Positions 25,453 to 34,590 are shown, counted from the first letter of the stretch. The stretch: 64,000 nt of DNA from Micromonospora trifolii (GCF_022229005.1 NZ_JAKKFD010000009.1:1-64000), one strand, 5' to 3'. The notes: generated by a model from the sequence alone, not told the origin. Program-made: numbers and translations.

Positions 25453-26195
25453 GACGACTCCGCGACGATCTCCCGCTCGGCGATCCGGGTGGCGACGGCG
25501 GCGGCAGTGATCGGGCCGGTCAGATCGTCGACGACGCGGCCGTCGGCCAGCAGGAGGACCCGGTCGGCGTACGCGGCGGCGGCGGGGTCGTGGGTCACCA
25601 TCACCACGGTCTGGCCGTGGTCGTCGACGAGTGCCCGCAGCAGCCGAAGCACCTGCCGGGAGGACGCGCTGTCCAACGCCCCGGTCGGTTCGTCGGCGAA
25701 GACCACCGCCGGGCGACTGATCAACGCTCGGGCCACGGCGACGCGCTGCTGCTCCCCGCCGGACAGCTCGCTCGGCCGGTGCCCGGCCCGGTCGGCGAGG
25801 CCGACGGCGTCGAGAGCGGCGGCGACGTCCCCGGCCGGCGGGCGGCGGCGGGCCAGGCGCGACGGCAACTCGACGTTCTGCGCGGCGGTCAGCGTGGAAA
25901 CGAGGTTGAACGCCTGAAACACGAACCCGATCCGGTCCCGCCGCAGCCGGGTCAGCGCGTCCTCACCGAGGTCGTTGAGGCAGGTCCCGTCGATCGTGAC
26001 GGTCCCCTCGGTCGGGCGGTCCAGTCCCGCCGCGCAGTGCAGCAGTGTGGACTTCCCCGAGCCGGAGGGGCCCATCACCGCCGTGAACGTGCCGCTCGCG
26101 AAGCCGGTGGTCACGCCGTCGAGTGCCGTCACCCGCCGGGTTCCGGTGGCGTACACCGCGCGCAGCCCCGTCAGGGTCACCGTGTCTGTGGTCAT
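25446..26195 (-). CDS. ABC transporter ATP-binding protein, MacB/LolD type
   Basis: 249 residues: Walker A GPSGSGKST, Q-loop FVFQAFNLVSTLTA, signature LSGGEQQRVAVARAL, Walker B VVFADEPTGALD, H-loop VTHDP. The motif GALDSASSRQVL is typical of LolD/MacB ATPases that partner FtsX-type permeases. ATG 26195 is chosen because upstream in-frame sequence lacks coding character. It is divergent from the kinase/regulator pair at 26365-28187, its probable controller. Confidence 0.92.
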   Translation of the reverse strand: MTTDTVTLTGLRAVYATGTRRVTALDGVTTGFASGTFTAVMGPSGSGKSTLLHCAAGLDRPTEGTVTIDGTCLNDLGEDALTRLRRDRIGFVFQAFNLVSTLTAAQNVELPSRLARRRPPAGDVAAALDAVGLADRAGHRPSELSGGEQQRVAVARALISRPAVVFADEPTGALDSASSRQVLRLLRALVDDHGQTVVMVTHDPAAAAYADRVLLLADGRVVDDLTGPITAAAVATRIAEREIVAESSC

Positions 26196-26351
26196 GGCCG
26201 TTACGGTGCCGAATGCCGGGGGTGCGGCGCGTCGTGCCGGGGCGGGCACTTTCCGGCCCTCCCCAGGGTGGACTCGGCGGCCCGCAACCGCCGGCAGGTC
26301 GTCCTGCGGGATGACCACCCGCAGGCGGACGCGGCCAGCCCGGCCGGCCGC

Positions 26352-26357
26352 TACCGT
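26352..26357 (+). promoter_or_regulatory. Leaderless -10 element of the second kinase gene
   Basis: TACCGT lies seven bases before GTG 26365 and no ribosome-binding site is present. Confidence 0.4.
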
Positions 26358-26364
26358 TCGACGG

Positions 26365-27522
26365 GTGACCGCTCTCCTGCTGACCCGACGGATGCGGCCG
26401 GTGGACCTGTACAGGGTGGACGCCCTGCTGGCGGTGGCCGTCGGTGGGCTGCTCTGCCCGTACGCCGCGCTGGAATCGCCGATGCACGGCGGCGTACGCG
26501 AGCCGCTCTGGGTGTCGGTGCTGGTCGGGATGGCCCTCGGGTTGCCGTTGGCCGTCCGGCGACGGTGGCCGACGGCGGTGGCCGTCGTGATCAGCTCGAT
26601 CACCACAGTTGCCCTGGTCACCGGTGTGATACCCAACTTCGCGGCCGCCGCGCCGGCGTTCGCCATCGGCCTGTCCTTCTACACGGTGGCCGTGGTGACG
26701 CCCACCCGCCGGTCGATGCTCTGCGCCGCCGGTTGTCTGGCGCTCGTGAGCGTCGGCCTGGTGCTGACGGCGGGCGACCTCTGGTCGCGGACCGGCGCGG
26801 TCATCTACGCCGCCGTCATGGTCGCGCCGACCTGGGCGATCGGTTGGCTGATCCGGGAGCGACGCGCCCTCGCCACCCGGCAGAGCGACCAGTTGGTCCG
26901 TCAGGCCGCCACCGAGGAGCGGTTACGGGTGGCCCGTGAGCTGCACGATGTGGTCGCGCACACGCTGAGCCTGATCGTGGTGAAGGCGGCAGTCGCCAAC
27001 CACGTCGCCGAGGCCGACCCCCGCGAGGCGGGCGCCGCGCTCCGGGTCATCGAGGAGACCGGCCGCACCGCGCTGACCGACGTGCGGCGGGTGCTCGGCA
27101 TGCTGCGCGAGGACAGCCCGTACGCGCCGACGCCCGGGCTGGACGAGTTGCCTCTCCTCGCCCGGCAGGCGGCGATCGGCGGCGTCGACGTGCAGCTCGA
27201 CGTACGGCGGGACGAGCCGGCCGGCGCGGTACCGGAGTCGGTGGGCCTCGCGGTGTACCGGATCGTGCAGGAGGCGGTGACGAACGTGGTGAAGCACGCG
27301 GCGCCGGCCGCCTGCCGGGCTACGGTGACCGTCCTGCCCGACGAGGTGCGGGTGGAGGTGACCGACGACGGCCGGCGGCCGGTCCTGCTCGGCGGGGAGG
27401 GGCACGGGTTGATCGGCATGCGGGAACGGGTGGCGGTGCACGGCGGGGAGTTCCGCGCCGGCCCACGCTCGGACGGTGGCTTCGCGGTGACGGCCAGCCT
27501 GCCCTACCGGGTGACCGCGTGA
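26365..27522 (+). CDS. NarL-type sensor histidine kinase
   Basis: 385 residues: N-terminal membrane segments (for example ALLAVAVGGLLCPYAAL and GAVIYAAVMVAPTWAIGWLI), HisKA_3 box RLRVARELHDVVAHTLSLIV with His near residue 194, N-box RIVQEAVTNVVKHA and G-box GHGLIGMRERVAVHGG. It shares an overlapping GTGA with the response regulator. Position suggests it senses stress on the envelope and controls the divergent MacB-like exporter. Confidence 0.9.
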   Translation: MTALLLTRRMRPVDLYRVDALLAVAVGGLLCPYAALESPMHGGVREPLWVSVLVGMALGLPLAVRRRWPTAVAVVISSITTVALVTGVIPNFAAAAPAFAIGLSFYTVAVVTPTRRSMLCAAGCLALVSVGLVLTAGDLWSRTGAVIYAAVMVAPTWAIGWLIRERRALATRQSDQLVRQAATEERLRVARELHDVVAHTLSLIVVKAAVANHVAEADPREAGAALRVIEETGRTALTDVRRVLGMLREDSPYAPTPGLDELPLLARQAAIGGVDVQLDVRRDEPAGAVPESVGLAVYRIVQEAVTNVVKHAAPAACRATVTVLPDEVRVEVTDDGRRPVLLGGEGHGLIGMRERVAVHGGEFRAGPRSDGGFAVTASLPYRVTA

Positions 27523-28187
27523 TCCGCGTGCTGATCGCCGACGACCAGGCGTTGCTGCGTGGCAGTTTCCGGCTGCTGGTCGATCTCAGCCCGGACTGCA
27601 CCACAGTCGGTGAGGCGGGCACCGGCGTGGAGGCTGTCGCGCTGACCGGGCAGCACCGGCCGGATGTGGTGCTGATGGACGTCCGGATGCCGGAGATGGA
27701 CGGCATCGAGGCGACCCGGCGGATCTGCGCCGACCCGGCGACGGCCGGCACCCGGGTCATCATCCTGACCACGTTCGACCTCGACGAGTACGTCTACGGT
27801 GCGCTGCGCGCCGGAGCCAGCGGGTTCCTGCTCAAGGACACCCCACCGGCGGACCTGCTGACCGGGATCCGGGTGGTCGCCGCCGGGGAGGGGCTGCTCG
27901 CGCCGACGGTGACCCGCCGGCTGATCGACGAGTTCGCCCGGCAACCGGAGCCGACCCGGCCGCTGCCCCGGCAGCTCGACGGGGTGACCGATCGGGAACG
28001 GGAGGTGCTCGCGCTGATCGCCCGGGGCCTGTCCAACGCGGAGTTGGCCGCGCACCTCAACCTCAGCCAGGCCACCGTCAAGACGCACGTCGGGCGGCTG
28101 CTGACCAAGCTGGCGGTACGCGACAGGGCGCAACTGGTCATCGTCGCGTACGAGACGGGCCTGGTGGGGCCGGGCGGCCTACGCTGA
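27519..28187 (+). CDS. NarL/LuxR-type response regulator
   Basis: 222 residues: receiver with acidic pair DDQ near residue 9, phosphoacceptor Asp 54 (DVVLMDVRMPEMDG), LTTFD and FLLKDTPP, then LuxR-type HTH (TDREREVLALIARGLSNAE, QATVKTHVGRLLTKL). Coupled to the kinase by a four-base overlap. Confidence 0.92.
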   Translation: MIRVLIADDQALLRGSFRLLVDLSPDCTTVGEAGTGVEAVALTGQHRPDVVLMDVRMPEMDGIEATRRICADPATAGTRVIILTTFDLDEYVYGALRAGASGFLLKDTPPADLLTGIRVVAAGEGLLAPTVTRRLIDEFARQPEPTRPLPRQLDGVTDREREVLALIARGLSNAELAAHLNLSQATVKTHVGRLLTKLAVRDRAQLVIVAYETGLVGPGGLR

Positions 28188-28215
28188 GCCGGTCGGCCAC
28201 ATTCGAGGAGGAGCC

Positions 28216-28755
28216 ATGACCCGGTACGTCGCCCTGCTGCGCGGGGTCAACGTCGGCACCACCCGGCTGGCGATGGCCGACCTGCGCCGGATCGTCACCG
28301 ACCTCGGGCACGACGGCGTCCAGACGTACCTGCAGAGCGGCAACGTCGCCTTCGGCAGCACCGTGCGCGACGCGGAGAAGCTGGCCGCCGGGATCGCACG
28401 GGCGCTCACCGACGAGCTGGCGTTGACAGTGCCGGTGCTGGTGCGCAGCGGCCGGGAGTTGGCGGCGATCGCCGGCGGCAACCCGTACGCCGACCGGGAG
28501 GACGACCCGACGCGACTGCTGGTGGCATTCCTCGCCACCGCACCGAAGAAGTCCACTGTCGACGCGCTGACCGTGCCCGGTGGCGAGAACGTGTCGTTCA
28601 CCGTGACCGGCCGGGAGGCGTTCCTGCACTACGTCGACGGCGGTTACGGGCGGTCGAAGTTCACGAACGCGTACCTGGAGAAGAAGCTCGGTGTCGTGGC
28701 CACCTCCCGCAACTGGAAGTCGGTGCGGGCCCTGGCGGAGATGACCGCCTCCTGA
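28216..28755 (+). CDS. DUF1697 family protein
   Basis: 179 residues. The opening RYVALLRGVNVGTTRLAMAD and QTYLQSGNVAFGS are diagnostic for DUF1697, a cytoplasmic family of unknown function with a ferredoxin-like fold. A very good ribosome-binding site (GAGGAGGAG) stands before ATG 28216. It ends in a hairpin shared with the convergent metallo-hydrolase gene. Confidence 0.9.
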   Translation: MTRYVALLRGVNVGTTRLAMADLRRIVTDLGHDGVQTYLQSGNVAFGSTVRDAEKLAAGIARALTDELALTVPVLVRSGRELAAIAGGNPYADREDDPTRLLVAFLATAPKKSTVDALTVPGGENVSFTVTGREAFLHYVDGGYGRSKFTNAYLEKKLGVVATSRNWKSVRALAEMTAS

Positions 28756-28761
28756 CCACCG

Positions 28762-28791
28762 GGTGGGGGTCACGGCTCGGCGACCCCCACC
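28762..28791. terminator. Hairpin between convergent genes
   Basis: Perfect 10-bp arms GGTGGGGGTC (28762-28771) and GACCCCCACC (28782-28791) around a 10-base loop, seven bases after the DUF1697 stop. Confidence 0.6.
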
Positions 28792-28799
28792 GACGCTGC

Positions 28800-29777
28800 T
28801 CAGAAGTGGTACGCCGTCTCGTACTCGGGCACCAGCACCCGGCTGCGCGGCGAGATCCGGCGCACCGCCGCGATCATCTCGTTCAGCCGGGTGCGGTCGG
28901 TCGGGGCGACCGGCGGCGGGTTCTGCAACGCCGTCTCGAAGTTGTCGTAGTGCACCGGCACCACGACCTTCGGGTAGTCGAGGCCGGCCAGCAGCCGGGG
29001 CAGGTAGTCGCCGGTGGTGGTGGCGTTCTGCATGGCCACCATCGCCACGTCGGGCGCGAGGCCGGTGAGGTTCCGCTCGGCGACGTCGCTGGCCCCGGTG
29101 AAGTAGACAGACGGCCCGCTGTCGACCCGCAGCAGGTAGCCCAGCGTGTCGCCTTCCGGCAGGTCGGCGATGGTGGCCGGCTGCGGCGGCGGGCTCACCC
29201 GCACCCCGGGGAAGGCCACCGAGTACGACGGGTTGCGGCTGTGCAGCGAGCCGACGACCTCGACGCTGTGGTCGCCGAAGTCCAGCACCTCCCCACCCTT
29301 CACGGTGCTGAGCTGCGTCGACGGCAACCCGTAGGCCAACCCCAGGTGGTACGCGGTCAGCGTGCCGAACACCCGCGCGCCGGTGCGCTTGGCGATGTAC
29401 GGCACGTCCATGAAGTGGTCCCAGTGGGTGTGCGTGACCAGCACCGTCATGGCCCGGTCGACGCGCGGGTCGATCACGTCGGTGCGCACCGTCAACGCCG
29501 TGTCGGTCTTGAACGCGCCGGTGAACAGCCCGGTGTCGATCCGGCTGAGGAACGGGTCGACGAGAACGGTGCGGTCACCGATGTCGACGCGCCAGCCGGC
29601 AGTACCCCACCAGCGGAAGCTGACAGCGCCCTTGCGGCGAGCGGTCGGTGTGGGCGCGGCGGTCGAGGGCGCGGCGTGGGCCGGGGTGGCGACGCCGGCG
29701 GCGAGGCCACCGGCGGAGACCAGTGCTGTGGTGGCGGCGGCGTCGCGCAGGAAGCGTCGGCGGTCGAGACTGGGCAT
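28800..29777 (-). CDS. Tat-exported metallo-beta-lactamase-fold hydrolase
   Basis: 325 residues. The N-terminus DRRRFLRDAAATTALVSAGG is a twin-arginine signal, cleaved near PAHA. The metal-binding motif THTHWDHFMD is intact; later conserved blocks are GDHSVEVVGSLHS and VYFTGASDV. The pattern resembles the UlaG/RomA-like group that hydrolyses phosphate or ester bonds, but the substrate is unknown. A GGGGAG ribosome-binding site precedes ATG 29777. Confidence 0.88.
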   Translation of the reverse strand: MPSLDRRRFLRDAAATTALVSAGGLAAGVATPAHAAPSTAAPTPTARRKGAVSFRWWGTAGWRVDIGDRTVLVDPFLSRIDTGLFTGAFKTDTALTVRTDVIDPRVDRAMTVLVTHTHWDHFMDVPYIAKRTGARVFGTLTAYHLGLAYGLPSTQLSTVKGGEVLDFGDHSVEVVGSLHSRNPSYSVAFPGVRVSPPPQPATIADLPEGDTLGYLLRVDSGPSVYFTGASDVAERNLTGLAPDVAMVAMQNATTTGDYLPRLLAGLDYPKVVVPVHYDNFETALQNPPPVAPTDRTRLNEMIAAVRRISPRSRVLVPEYETAYHF

Positions 29778-29931
29778 GCGGATCTACTCCCCGTGGTCGG
29801 GCGATGTGTCGACCACGAGCCAACCAGCGGCACCGGGCCCCGGTCCAAGATCAAGGGCCGTCGGCTTCGATACGCAAGTGGATATCGGTAGTGCTCGGCG
29901 GGGGTGCGGCGACTCCCGGAGGGGTGCGAAA

Positions 29932-30858
29932 TCAGTCGCCGCGCAGCGCCTCGACGGCCGTCCGGGCGGCCTCCCCCATCGCCAGGTCCACGTCGATGCG
30001 ACGCGGGGTCAACTGTTCGGCGCGGGCGAAGACGGCGATCGCGTACCGGCCGCCGTCGGGGTACTCGGCGACACCGGCCTCCAGGTGGAACCCGGGCAGG
30101 GTGCCGGTCTTTCCGGAGACCCGGACGCCGGGCGGGAACCCGGCGGCCAGCCGGGTCCAGAAGATCTGCCGGGCCATCCAGGTGCGGACCATCGCGCAGG
30201 CCGCCGCCGGCCCGGCCTCGTCCCGCCAGATCAATGTGAGCAGCCGGGTGATCTCCCGGGCGGTGCTGGACGTGGTGTGCGCGGGGTCGAAGACCCGCAT
30301 GGCCCGGACCCGGTCCGCCGGCAGCGTGGGGAAGATCCGGGCGAACTCCGCCTCGGTCCGGGCGCCCACGTCGGCGAGCATCATCTCGACCAGTTCCCGT
30401 GGACCACCGAGGATCTGGGTACGGGTCAGCCCCAGCTCGACGGCGAGCATCGGCAACAGGTCCGGGCCGACCCGGCGCAGCAGCAGGTCGGCGGCCGTGT
30501 TGTCGGTGACCGACATGGCGAAGTACGCGAGGTCGCGTAACGACACCTCGGCGTCGTCGGCGCACCCGGCCAGACCCCACCCGCCGAGCCGGTCGCCGGC
30601 GGTGACCACCACCCGCTCGGTCGGGTCCAACTGACCGGCCTCGACCTGCCGGGCGAACTCCAGCACCAACAGGATCTTGAAGATCGAGGCGATCACCACC
30701 TGCTCGTCGGCCCGCACCCCGACCTCACGAAGACCGCCGCCGACCGGTCCGCCGCCCTCGACGGCGTCCAGGTCGACGGCGTCCAGGTCCGCGACGTGCA
30801 GGCTGGCCGTCACCCCGACGGCGGCGAAGATGGCCCTGATGCGTTCCTCCACGTCCAC
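29932..30858 (-). CDS. Class A beta-lactamase-like serine hydrolase
   Basis: 308 residues. Motifs in order: SIFK near residue 58, SVTDN near residue 120 and SGKTGTL near residue 250, matching the class A SxxK, SDN-like and KTG boxes. No signal peptide is present, so it acts in the cytoplasm unless exported otherwise; resistance function is doubtful. GTG 30858 follows TACCGT by six bases. It is divergent from a LysR regulator by 52 bases, an arrangement like ampR/ampC. Confidence 0.85.
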   Translation of the reverse strand: MDVEERIRAIFAAVGVTASLHVADLDAVDLDAVEGGGPVGGGLREVGVRADEQVVIASIFKILLVLEFARQVEAGQLDPTERVVVTAGDRLGGWGLAGCADDAEVSLRDLAYFAMSVTDNTAADLLLRRVGPDLLPMLAVELGLTRTQILGGPRELVEMMLADVGARTEAEFARIFPTLPADRVRAMRVFDPAHTTSSTAREITRLLTLIWRDEAGPAAACAMVRTWMARQIFWTRLAAGFPPGVRVSGKTGTLPGFHLEAGVAEYPDGGRYAIAVFARAEQLTPRRIDVDLAMGEAARTAVEALRGD

Positions 30859-30864
30859 GTCAGC

Positions 30865-30903
30865 ACGGTATCCAGCACCGCAGTGGCCGCGCTGGCGTAG
30901 GGT
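30865..30903. promoter_or_regulatory. Divergent leaderless promoters of the beta-lactamase-like and LysR genes
   Basis: TACCGT on the minus strand (30870-30865) is six bases before GTG 30858, and TAGGGT on the plus strand (30898-30903) is seven bases before GTG 30911. Between them CCAGC (30872-30876) and GCTGG (30891-30895) form an inverted repeat with a 14-base spacer, a possible LysR site. Confidence 0.45.
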
Positions 30904-30910
30904 CCCGGCC

Positions 30911-31876
30911 GTGGATCTGCTCCGGCACCTGCGGCACTTCGTGGTGGTCGCACACGAACTGCACTTCGGCCGGGCCGCGGAGTTGCTCGGGATGGCCCAG
31001 CCGCCGCTGAGCCAGTCGATCCAGCGGCTGGAACGGGAGCTGACTGTCGAGCTGTTCGACAGGTCCCGCCGCCAGGTACGCCTCACCACCGCCGGTGAGC
31101 TACTGCTCGGCGAGGCGGAGGAGTTGCTCGCCGGCGAGGGTCGACTCCGCAGCCTGATGAGGCAGATCCGCGCCGGTGAGCTGGGCGTACTCCGGGCCGG
31201 GGTGCCACCGGAGACGCCCGCCGTGACGCTGCGTTCGCTGCTGGACGCGCTCACCACCCGGGCGCCCGGCCTGGACGTGGAGCTGCACGAGCTGACCACT
31301 GCCGAGCAGGTGCGGATGCTCACCGAGCGGACCCTCGACGTGGGGCTCGTGCATCACCCGGTGGCGGCGGACGGGCTGCGCTTCGGCGCCCCGGTCGACG
31401 TACCCCTGGGGGTGCTGCTGCCGCGCACCTCGCCGCTGGCCCGCGGCCGCGAGGTGACGCTCGCGTCGCTGGCCGGTCTGGATCTGGTGGCCGCGCCGCG
31501 CGCCACCGCCCCCGGCTGGCACGACCACCTGCTGGCGGTGTGCCGGCAGCACGGTTGGCGTCCGGCCCGGGTGCGTCCGGCCCGCAACCCGGAGTTCCTC
31601 TTCGGGCTGGTGCTGGCCGGAGGCGGGGTGGCAGTGGAACCGGCGGCGGTGGCCCGCCGTGAACCCCGGATGGCCTGGCGGCCGATCGGCGACGCGCCGC
31701 TGGCCAAGCGCACCTCGGCGGCCTGGCCGGACCGCTCGGCGCACCCGGCGGCGGCGATGTTCGGCCAACTCGCCGCTGAGGTGCTGGCCGACGCCGAGCC
31801 CACCGCGCCCGAGCCACCCGCGACGTCGGTGCCGGCGGCACGGCCGTGGCCGGTGCTGTTCGACACGACCGGGTGA
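30911..31876 (+). CDS. LysR-family transcriptional regulator
   Basis: 321 residues: N-terminal winged HTH (LRHFVVVAHELHFGRAAELL, QPPLSQSIQRLERELTVELF) and a LysR effector-binding domain. The C-terminal 40 residues are Ala/Pro-rich. Likely targets are the divergent beta-lactamase-like gene and perhaps the aldo-keto reductase downstream. GTG 30911 is supported by a leaderless -10 element. Confidence 0.9.
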   Translation: MDLLRHLRHFVVVAHELHFGRAAELLGMAQPPLSQSIQRLERELTVELFDRSRRQVRLTTAGELLLGEAEELLAGEGRLRSLMRQIRAGELGVLRAGVPPETPAVTLRSLLDALTTRAPGLDVELHELTTAEQVRMLTERTLDVGLVHHPVAADGLRFGAPVDVPLGVLLPRTSPLARGREVTLASLAGLDLVAAPRATAPGWHDHLLAVCRQHGWRPARVRPARNPEFLFGLVLAGGGVAVEPAAVARREPRMAWRPIGDAPLAKRTSAAWPDRSAHPAAAMFGQLAAEVLADAEPTAPEPPATSVPAARPWPVLFDTTG

Positions 31877-31973
31877 ACCGATGCGCCGTTGCGTTCGTCA
31901 CCCTCGGTTGGGCGGTGGATCGTCCACAGACCCGGGTATGGATGACAGGTAACGAAGACGCGAAGGAGCCGCA

Positions 31974-32825
31974 GTGGCACTCACGATTCCCGACATCAGC
32001 CTGAACGACGGCAACACCATTCCGCAGCTTGGCTTCGGGGTGTTCCAGATCGAGCCGAAGGACACCGTCGCGGCGGTGACCACCGCCTTTGAGGTGGGCT
32101 ACCGGCACATCGACACCGCTGAGATGTACGGCAACGAGGCCGAGGTCGGCGAGGCGGTACGCGTGTCCGGCCTCGACCGGAGTTCGGTCTACGTGACCAG
32201 CAAGCTGAACAACGGCTTCCACCGCCCCGACGACGCCCGCAGGGCGTTCGACTCGACGCTGGCGGCGCTGAAGATGGACTACATCGACCTGTTCCTGATC
32301 CACTGGCCGCTGCCGACCCTGTACGACGGCGACTACGTCTCGACCTGGAAGGTGCTGGAGGAGTTCCAGCGCGACGGCCGGGCCCGCTCGATCGGCGTGT
32401 CGAACTTCCAGGTGTCGCACCTGGAGCGGCTGGCCGCCGAGGCGAGCGTCGTGCCGGTGGTCAACCAGATCGAGGCGCACCCGTACTTCGGCAACGACGA
32501 GGTCCGCGCCTACGGCCGTGAGCACAACATCCTCACCGAGGCGTGGTCGCCGATCGCGCAGGGCAAGGTGCTCGACGACCCGACGGTGGTCGACATCGCC
32601 GGGCAGCTCGACCGGACCCCGGCGCAGGTGGTGCTCCGCTGGCACGTGCAGCGCGGCGACATCATCTTCCCGAAGTCGACCACCCCGAAGCGGATCGAGG
32701 AGAACACCCGGATCTTCGACTTCGAGTTGGACGACGCGGCGATGGAGCGGATCACCGCGCTGAACAAGGGCGAGGCCGGTCGGCAGGGCCCGAACCCGGA
32801 CACCTTCGCCTACCTGCCCAACTGA
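31974..32825 (+). CDS. Aldo/keto reductase, 2,5-diketogluconate reductase-like
   Basis: 283 residues, NADPH-dependent carbonyl reductase fold. The catalytic tetrad is visible: Asp and Tyr in YRHIDTAEMYGNE, Lys in VTSKLNN, His in FLIHWP. The NADP-binding end IIFPKSTTPKRIEEN is also present. The substrate is unknown. GTG 31974 has GAAGGAG five bases upstream. A dispersed palindrome lies just after the stop. Confidence 0.93.
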   Translation: MALTIPDISLNDGNTIPQLGFGVFQIEPKDTVAAVTTAFEVGYRHIDTAEMYGNEAEVGEAVRVSGLDRSSVYVTSKLNNGFHRPDDARRAFDSTLAALKMDYIDLFLIHWPLPTLYDGDYVSTWKVLEEFQRDGRARSIGVSNFQVSHLERLAAEASVVPVVNQIEAHPYFGNDEVRAYGREHNILTEAWSPIAQGKVLDDPTVVDIAGQLDRTPAQVVLRWHVQRGDIIFPKSTTPKRIEENTRIFDFELDDAAMERITALNKGEAGRQGPNPDTFAYLPN

Positions 32826-32838
32826 CGCTCGAATGATG

Positions 32839-32878
32839 GTGATGCCGCTCAGTCATCTTGATGACTGAGCGGCATCAC
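32839..32878. repeat. Intergenic 40-bp palindrome, family B copy 1
   Basis: Perfect 19-bp arms GTGATGCCGCTCAGTCATC and the complement around a two-base TT centre, followed by GCTC. It lies between convergent gene ends and shares its ends and centre (GTGATGCC, TCATCxTGATGA, GGCATCACGCT) with the copy at 51186-51225. It can terminate on both strands. Confidence 0.8.
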
Positions 32879-32892
32879 GCTCGCCCTTGGGT

Positions 32893-33735
32893 TCACGAGC
32901 CGACGCGCTCGGCGATCCGGCGGAACACCGCGTGGGTCGCCGATCCCGGCTCGGGGACGTAGACGATCATCCGCTGCTCGGTCTCCGGCACCAGCAGCAC
33001 GCGGCACTCGAACTCCAACGGCCCCAGGTCGGGGTGTGGCACCCGCTTGACCACGGGCCGGCGTGCCTCCACCTCATGTTCGGCCCAGAGCCCGGCGAAC
33101 CGGGGCGAGGTGCCGAGCAGTTCGGTGACCAGCTCACGGATCGCCGGGTCGTCCGGATAGCGACCGTAGGCGGCGCGCAGGTCCGCCACCGTGCTGTGCA
33201 CGAACCGGCGGGCGTCGGCGTCGGTCCAGTGGGCCTCGGTCACCGGCTGCCGGAACGTCCACCGGATCATGTTGCGGTCCGCGTCGGGCACGGCCGCGAG
33301 ATCCCCCACGAAGTACGTGGCAAGCCGGTTCCAGGCCAACACCTGGTACGCGGCGTCGACGAGGTACGCCGGAGTCTCAGTCATCGCGTCGATCAGGTGC
33401 CTCAGCCCGGGGGTCACCTCCCGGCTCGGCCCGCCGGCCGGCAGCGGATTCTCCCCGGCGACCCGGAACAGATACTCGCGCTCGTCCCGACTGAGCAGCA
33501 GCGCCCGGGCCATCGCGGCGAGCACCTGCCGCGACGGGTGCGGTCCTCGGCCCTGCTCCAGCCGGATGTAGTAGTCGATCGACATGCCGGCGAGCTGGGC
33601 GACCTCCTGTCGGCGCAGCCCGGGGGTGCGTCGGCGTTCACCCTCGGGGAGCCCGACCTCGGCGGGCCGCAACCGGGCGCGGCGGGTACGCAGAAACGCC
33701 GCCAGTTCGTCACGCCGCAGCCCGCTGCTCGTCAT
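32893..33735 (-). CDS. XRE-family regulator with MmyB-type ligand domain
   Basis: 280 residues. The N-terminal HTH (LAAFLRTRRARLRP, TPGLRRQEVAQLAGMSIDYY, RLEQGRGPHPS) is followed by an MmyB-like PAS-type domain (AYLVDAAYQVLAWNRLA), which in homologues binds fatty acids. Such regulators often control an adjacent short-chain dehydrogenase, and here the SDR gene at 33838 is divergent with a 102-base shared region. Confidence 0.92.
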   Translation of the reverse strand: MTSSGLRRDELAAFLRTRRARLRPAEVGLPEGERRRTPGLRRQEVAQLAGMSIDYYIRLEQGRGPHPSRQVLAAMARALLLSRDEREYLFRVAGENPLPAGGPSREVTPGLRHLIDAMTETPAYLVDAAYQVLAWNRLATYFVGDLAAVPDADRNMIRWTFRQPVTEAHWTDADARRFVHSTVADLRAAYGRYPDDPAIRELVTELLGTSPRFAGLWAEHEVEARRPVVKRVPHPDLGPLEFECRVLLVPETEQRMIVYVPEPGSATHAVFRRIAERVGS

Positions 33736-33837
33736 GCCCCCAGCATGCCTCGATGCGGGCCGGCGAAGGTGGTACCGCCGGTCCCAGCCTCCGCCCGTCT
33801 CTCCCCGAACGCGGCCAGCCCGGCGAGGCTCGACGTC

Positions 33838-34590
33838 ATGACGAACATGACCGCCCTGATCACCGGGGCCAACAAGGGGATCGGCTTCGCCACCGCCCGG
33901 CAGCTCGGCGCCCTCGGGATGACAGTGCTGGTGGGCGCGCGGGACGCCGAGCGGGGCCGGGCAGCGGAGCGGGAGCTACGCGACGGCGGCGCGGACGCGG
34001 TGTTCGTGCCACTCGACATCACCGACGCCGAGTCGGTGACGGCCGCCACGAAGCGGGTGGAGGCGGAGTACGGCCACCTGGACGTGCTGGTCAACAACGC
34101 CGGCATCATCCTCGCCGACGGCGCGCGAGGGCTGCCCAGCGAGACGACAGTGGCGACGCTGCGCCGGCTGTACGAGACGAACGTCTTCGGGGTGGTGGAG
34201 GTGACCAATGCTCTGCTGCCGCTGCTGCGCCGGGCACCGGCCGCCCGGATCGTCAACGTGTCGAGCGAGGTCGGATCGATCGCGGTGATGACCGACCCGA
34301 ACGGCGCGCTGTTCGAGCTGACCTCCGTGCCGTACCCGTCGTCGAAGGCGGCGCTGAACATGCTCACCGCGATGTACGCCAAGGAGCTGCGGGACACCCC
34401 GATCAAGGTGAACGCGGCGAACCCGGGCTATTGCGCCACCGACCTCAACAGCAACAGCGGCTTCCGCACCGCCGAACAGGGCGCCGAGGTGAGCGTGCAC
34501 CTGGCGACGCTGCCGGCCGACGGGTCGAACGGGCTGCTCTGGGGCTTCCAGATGGACGCCGGCGGCGGGTACGGCGTGCTGCCCTGGTGA
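33838..34590 (+). CDS. Short-chain dehydrogenase/reductase
   Basis: 250 residues of classical SDR. Cofactor motif TGANKGIG, structural NNAG, catalytic Ser in VNVSSEVGSI and YPSSK (Tyr/Lys) are all intact. The substrate is unknown. ATG 33838 starts the usual N-terminus; upstream frame is the antisense of the regulator. It is likely regulated by the divergent MmyB-type protein. Confidence 0.92.
   Translation: MTNMTALITGANKGIGFATARQLGALGMTVLVGARDAERGRAAERELRDGGADAVFVPLDITDAESVTAATKRVEAEYGHLDVLVNNAGIILADGARGLPSETTVATLRRLYETNVFGVVEVTNALLPLLRRAPAARIVNVSSEVGSIAVMTDPNGALFELTSVPYPSSKAALNMLTAMYAKELRDTPIKVNAANPGYCATDLNSNSGFRTAEQGAEVSVHLATLPADGSNGLLWGFQMDAGGGYGVLPW

Noticed and set aside
30859..31323. 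N-terminal extension of the beta-lactamase-like protein
   Set aside because: It is antisense to the LysR HTH region, and GTG 30858 has its own -10 element.
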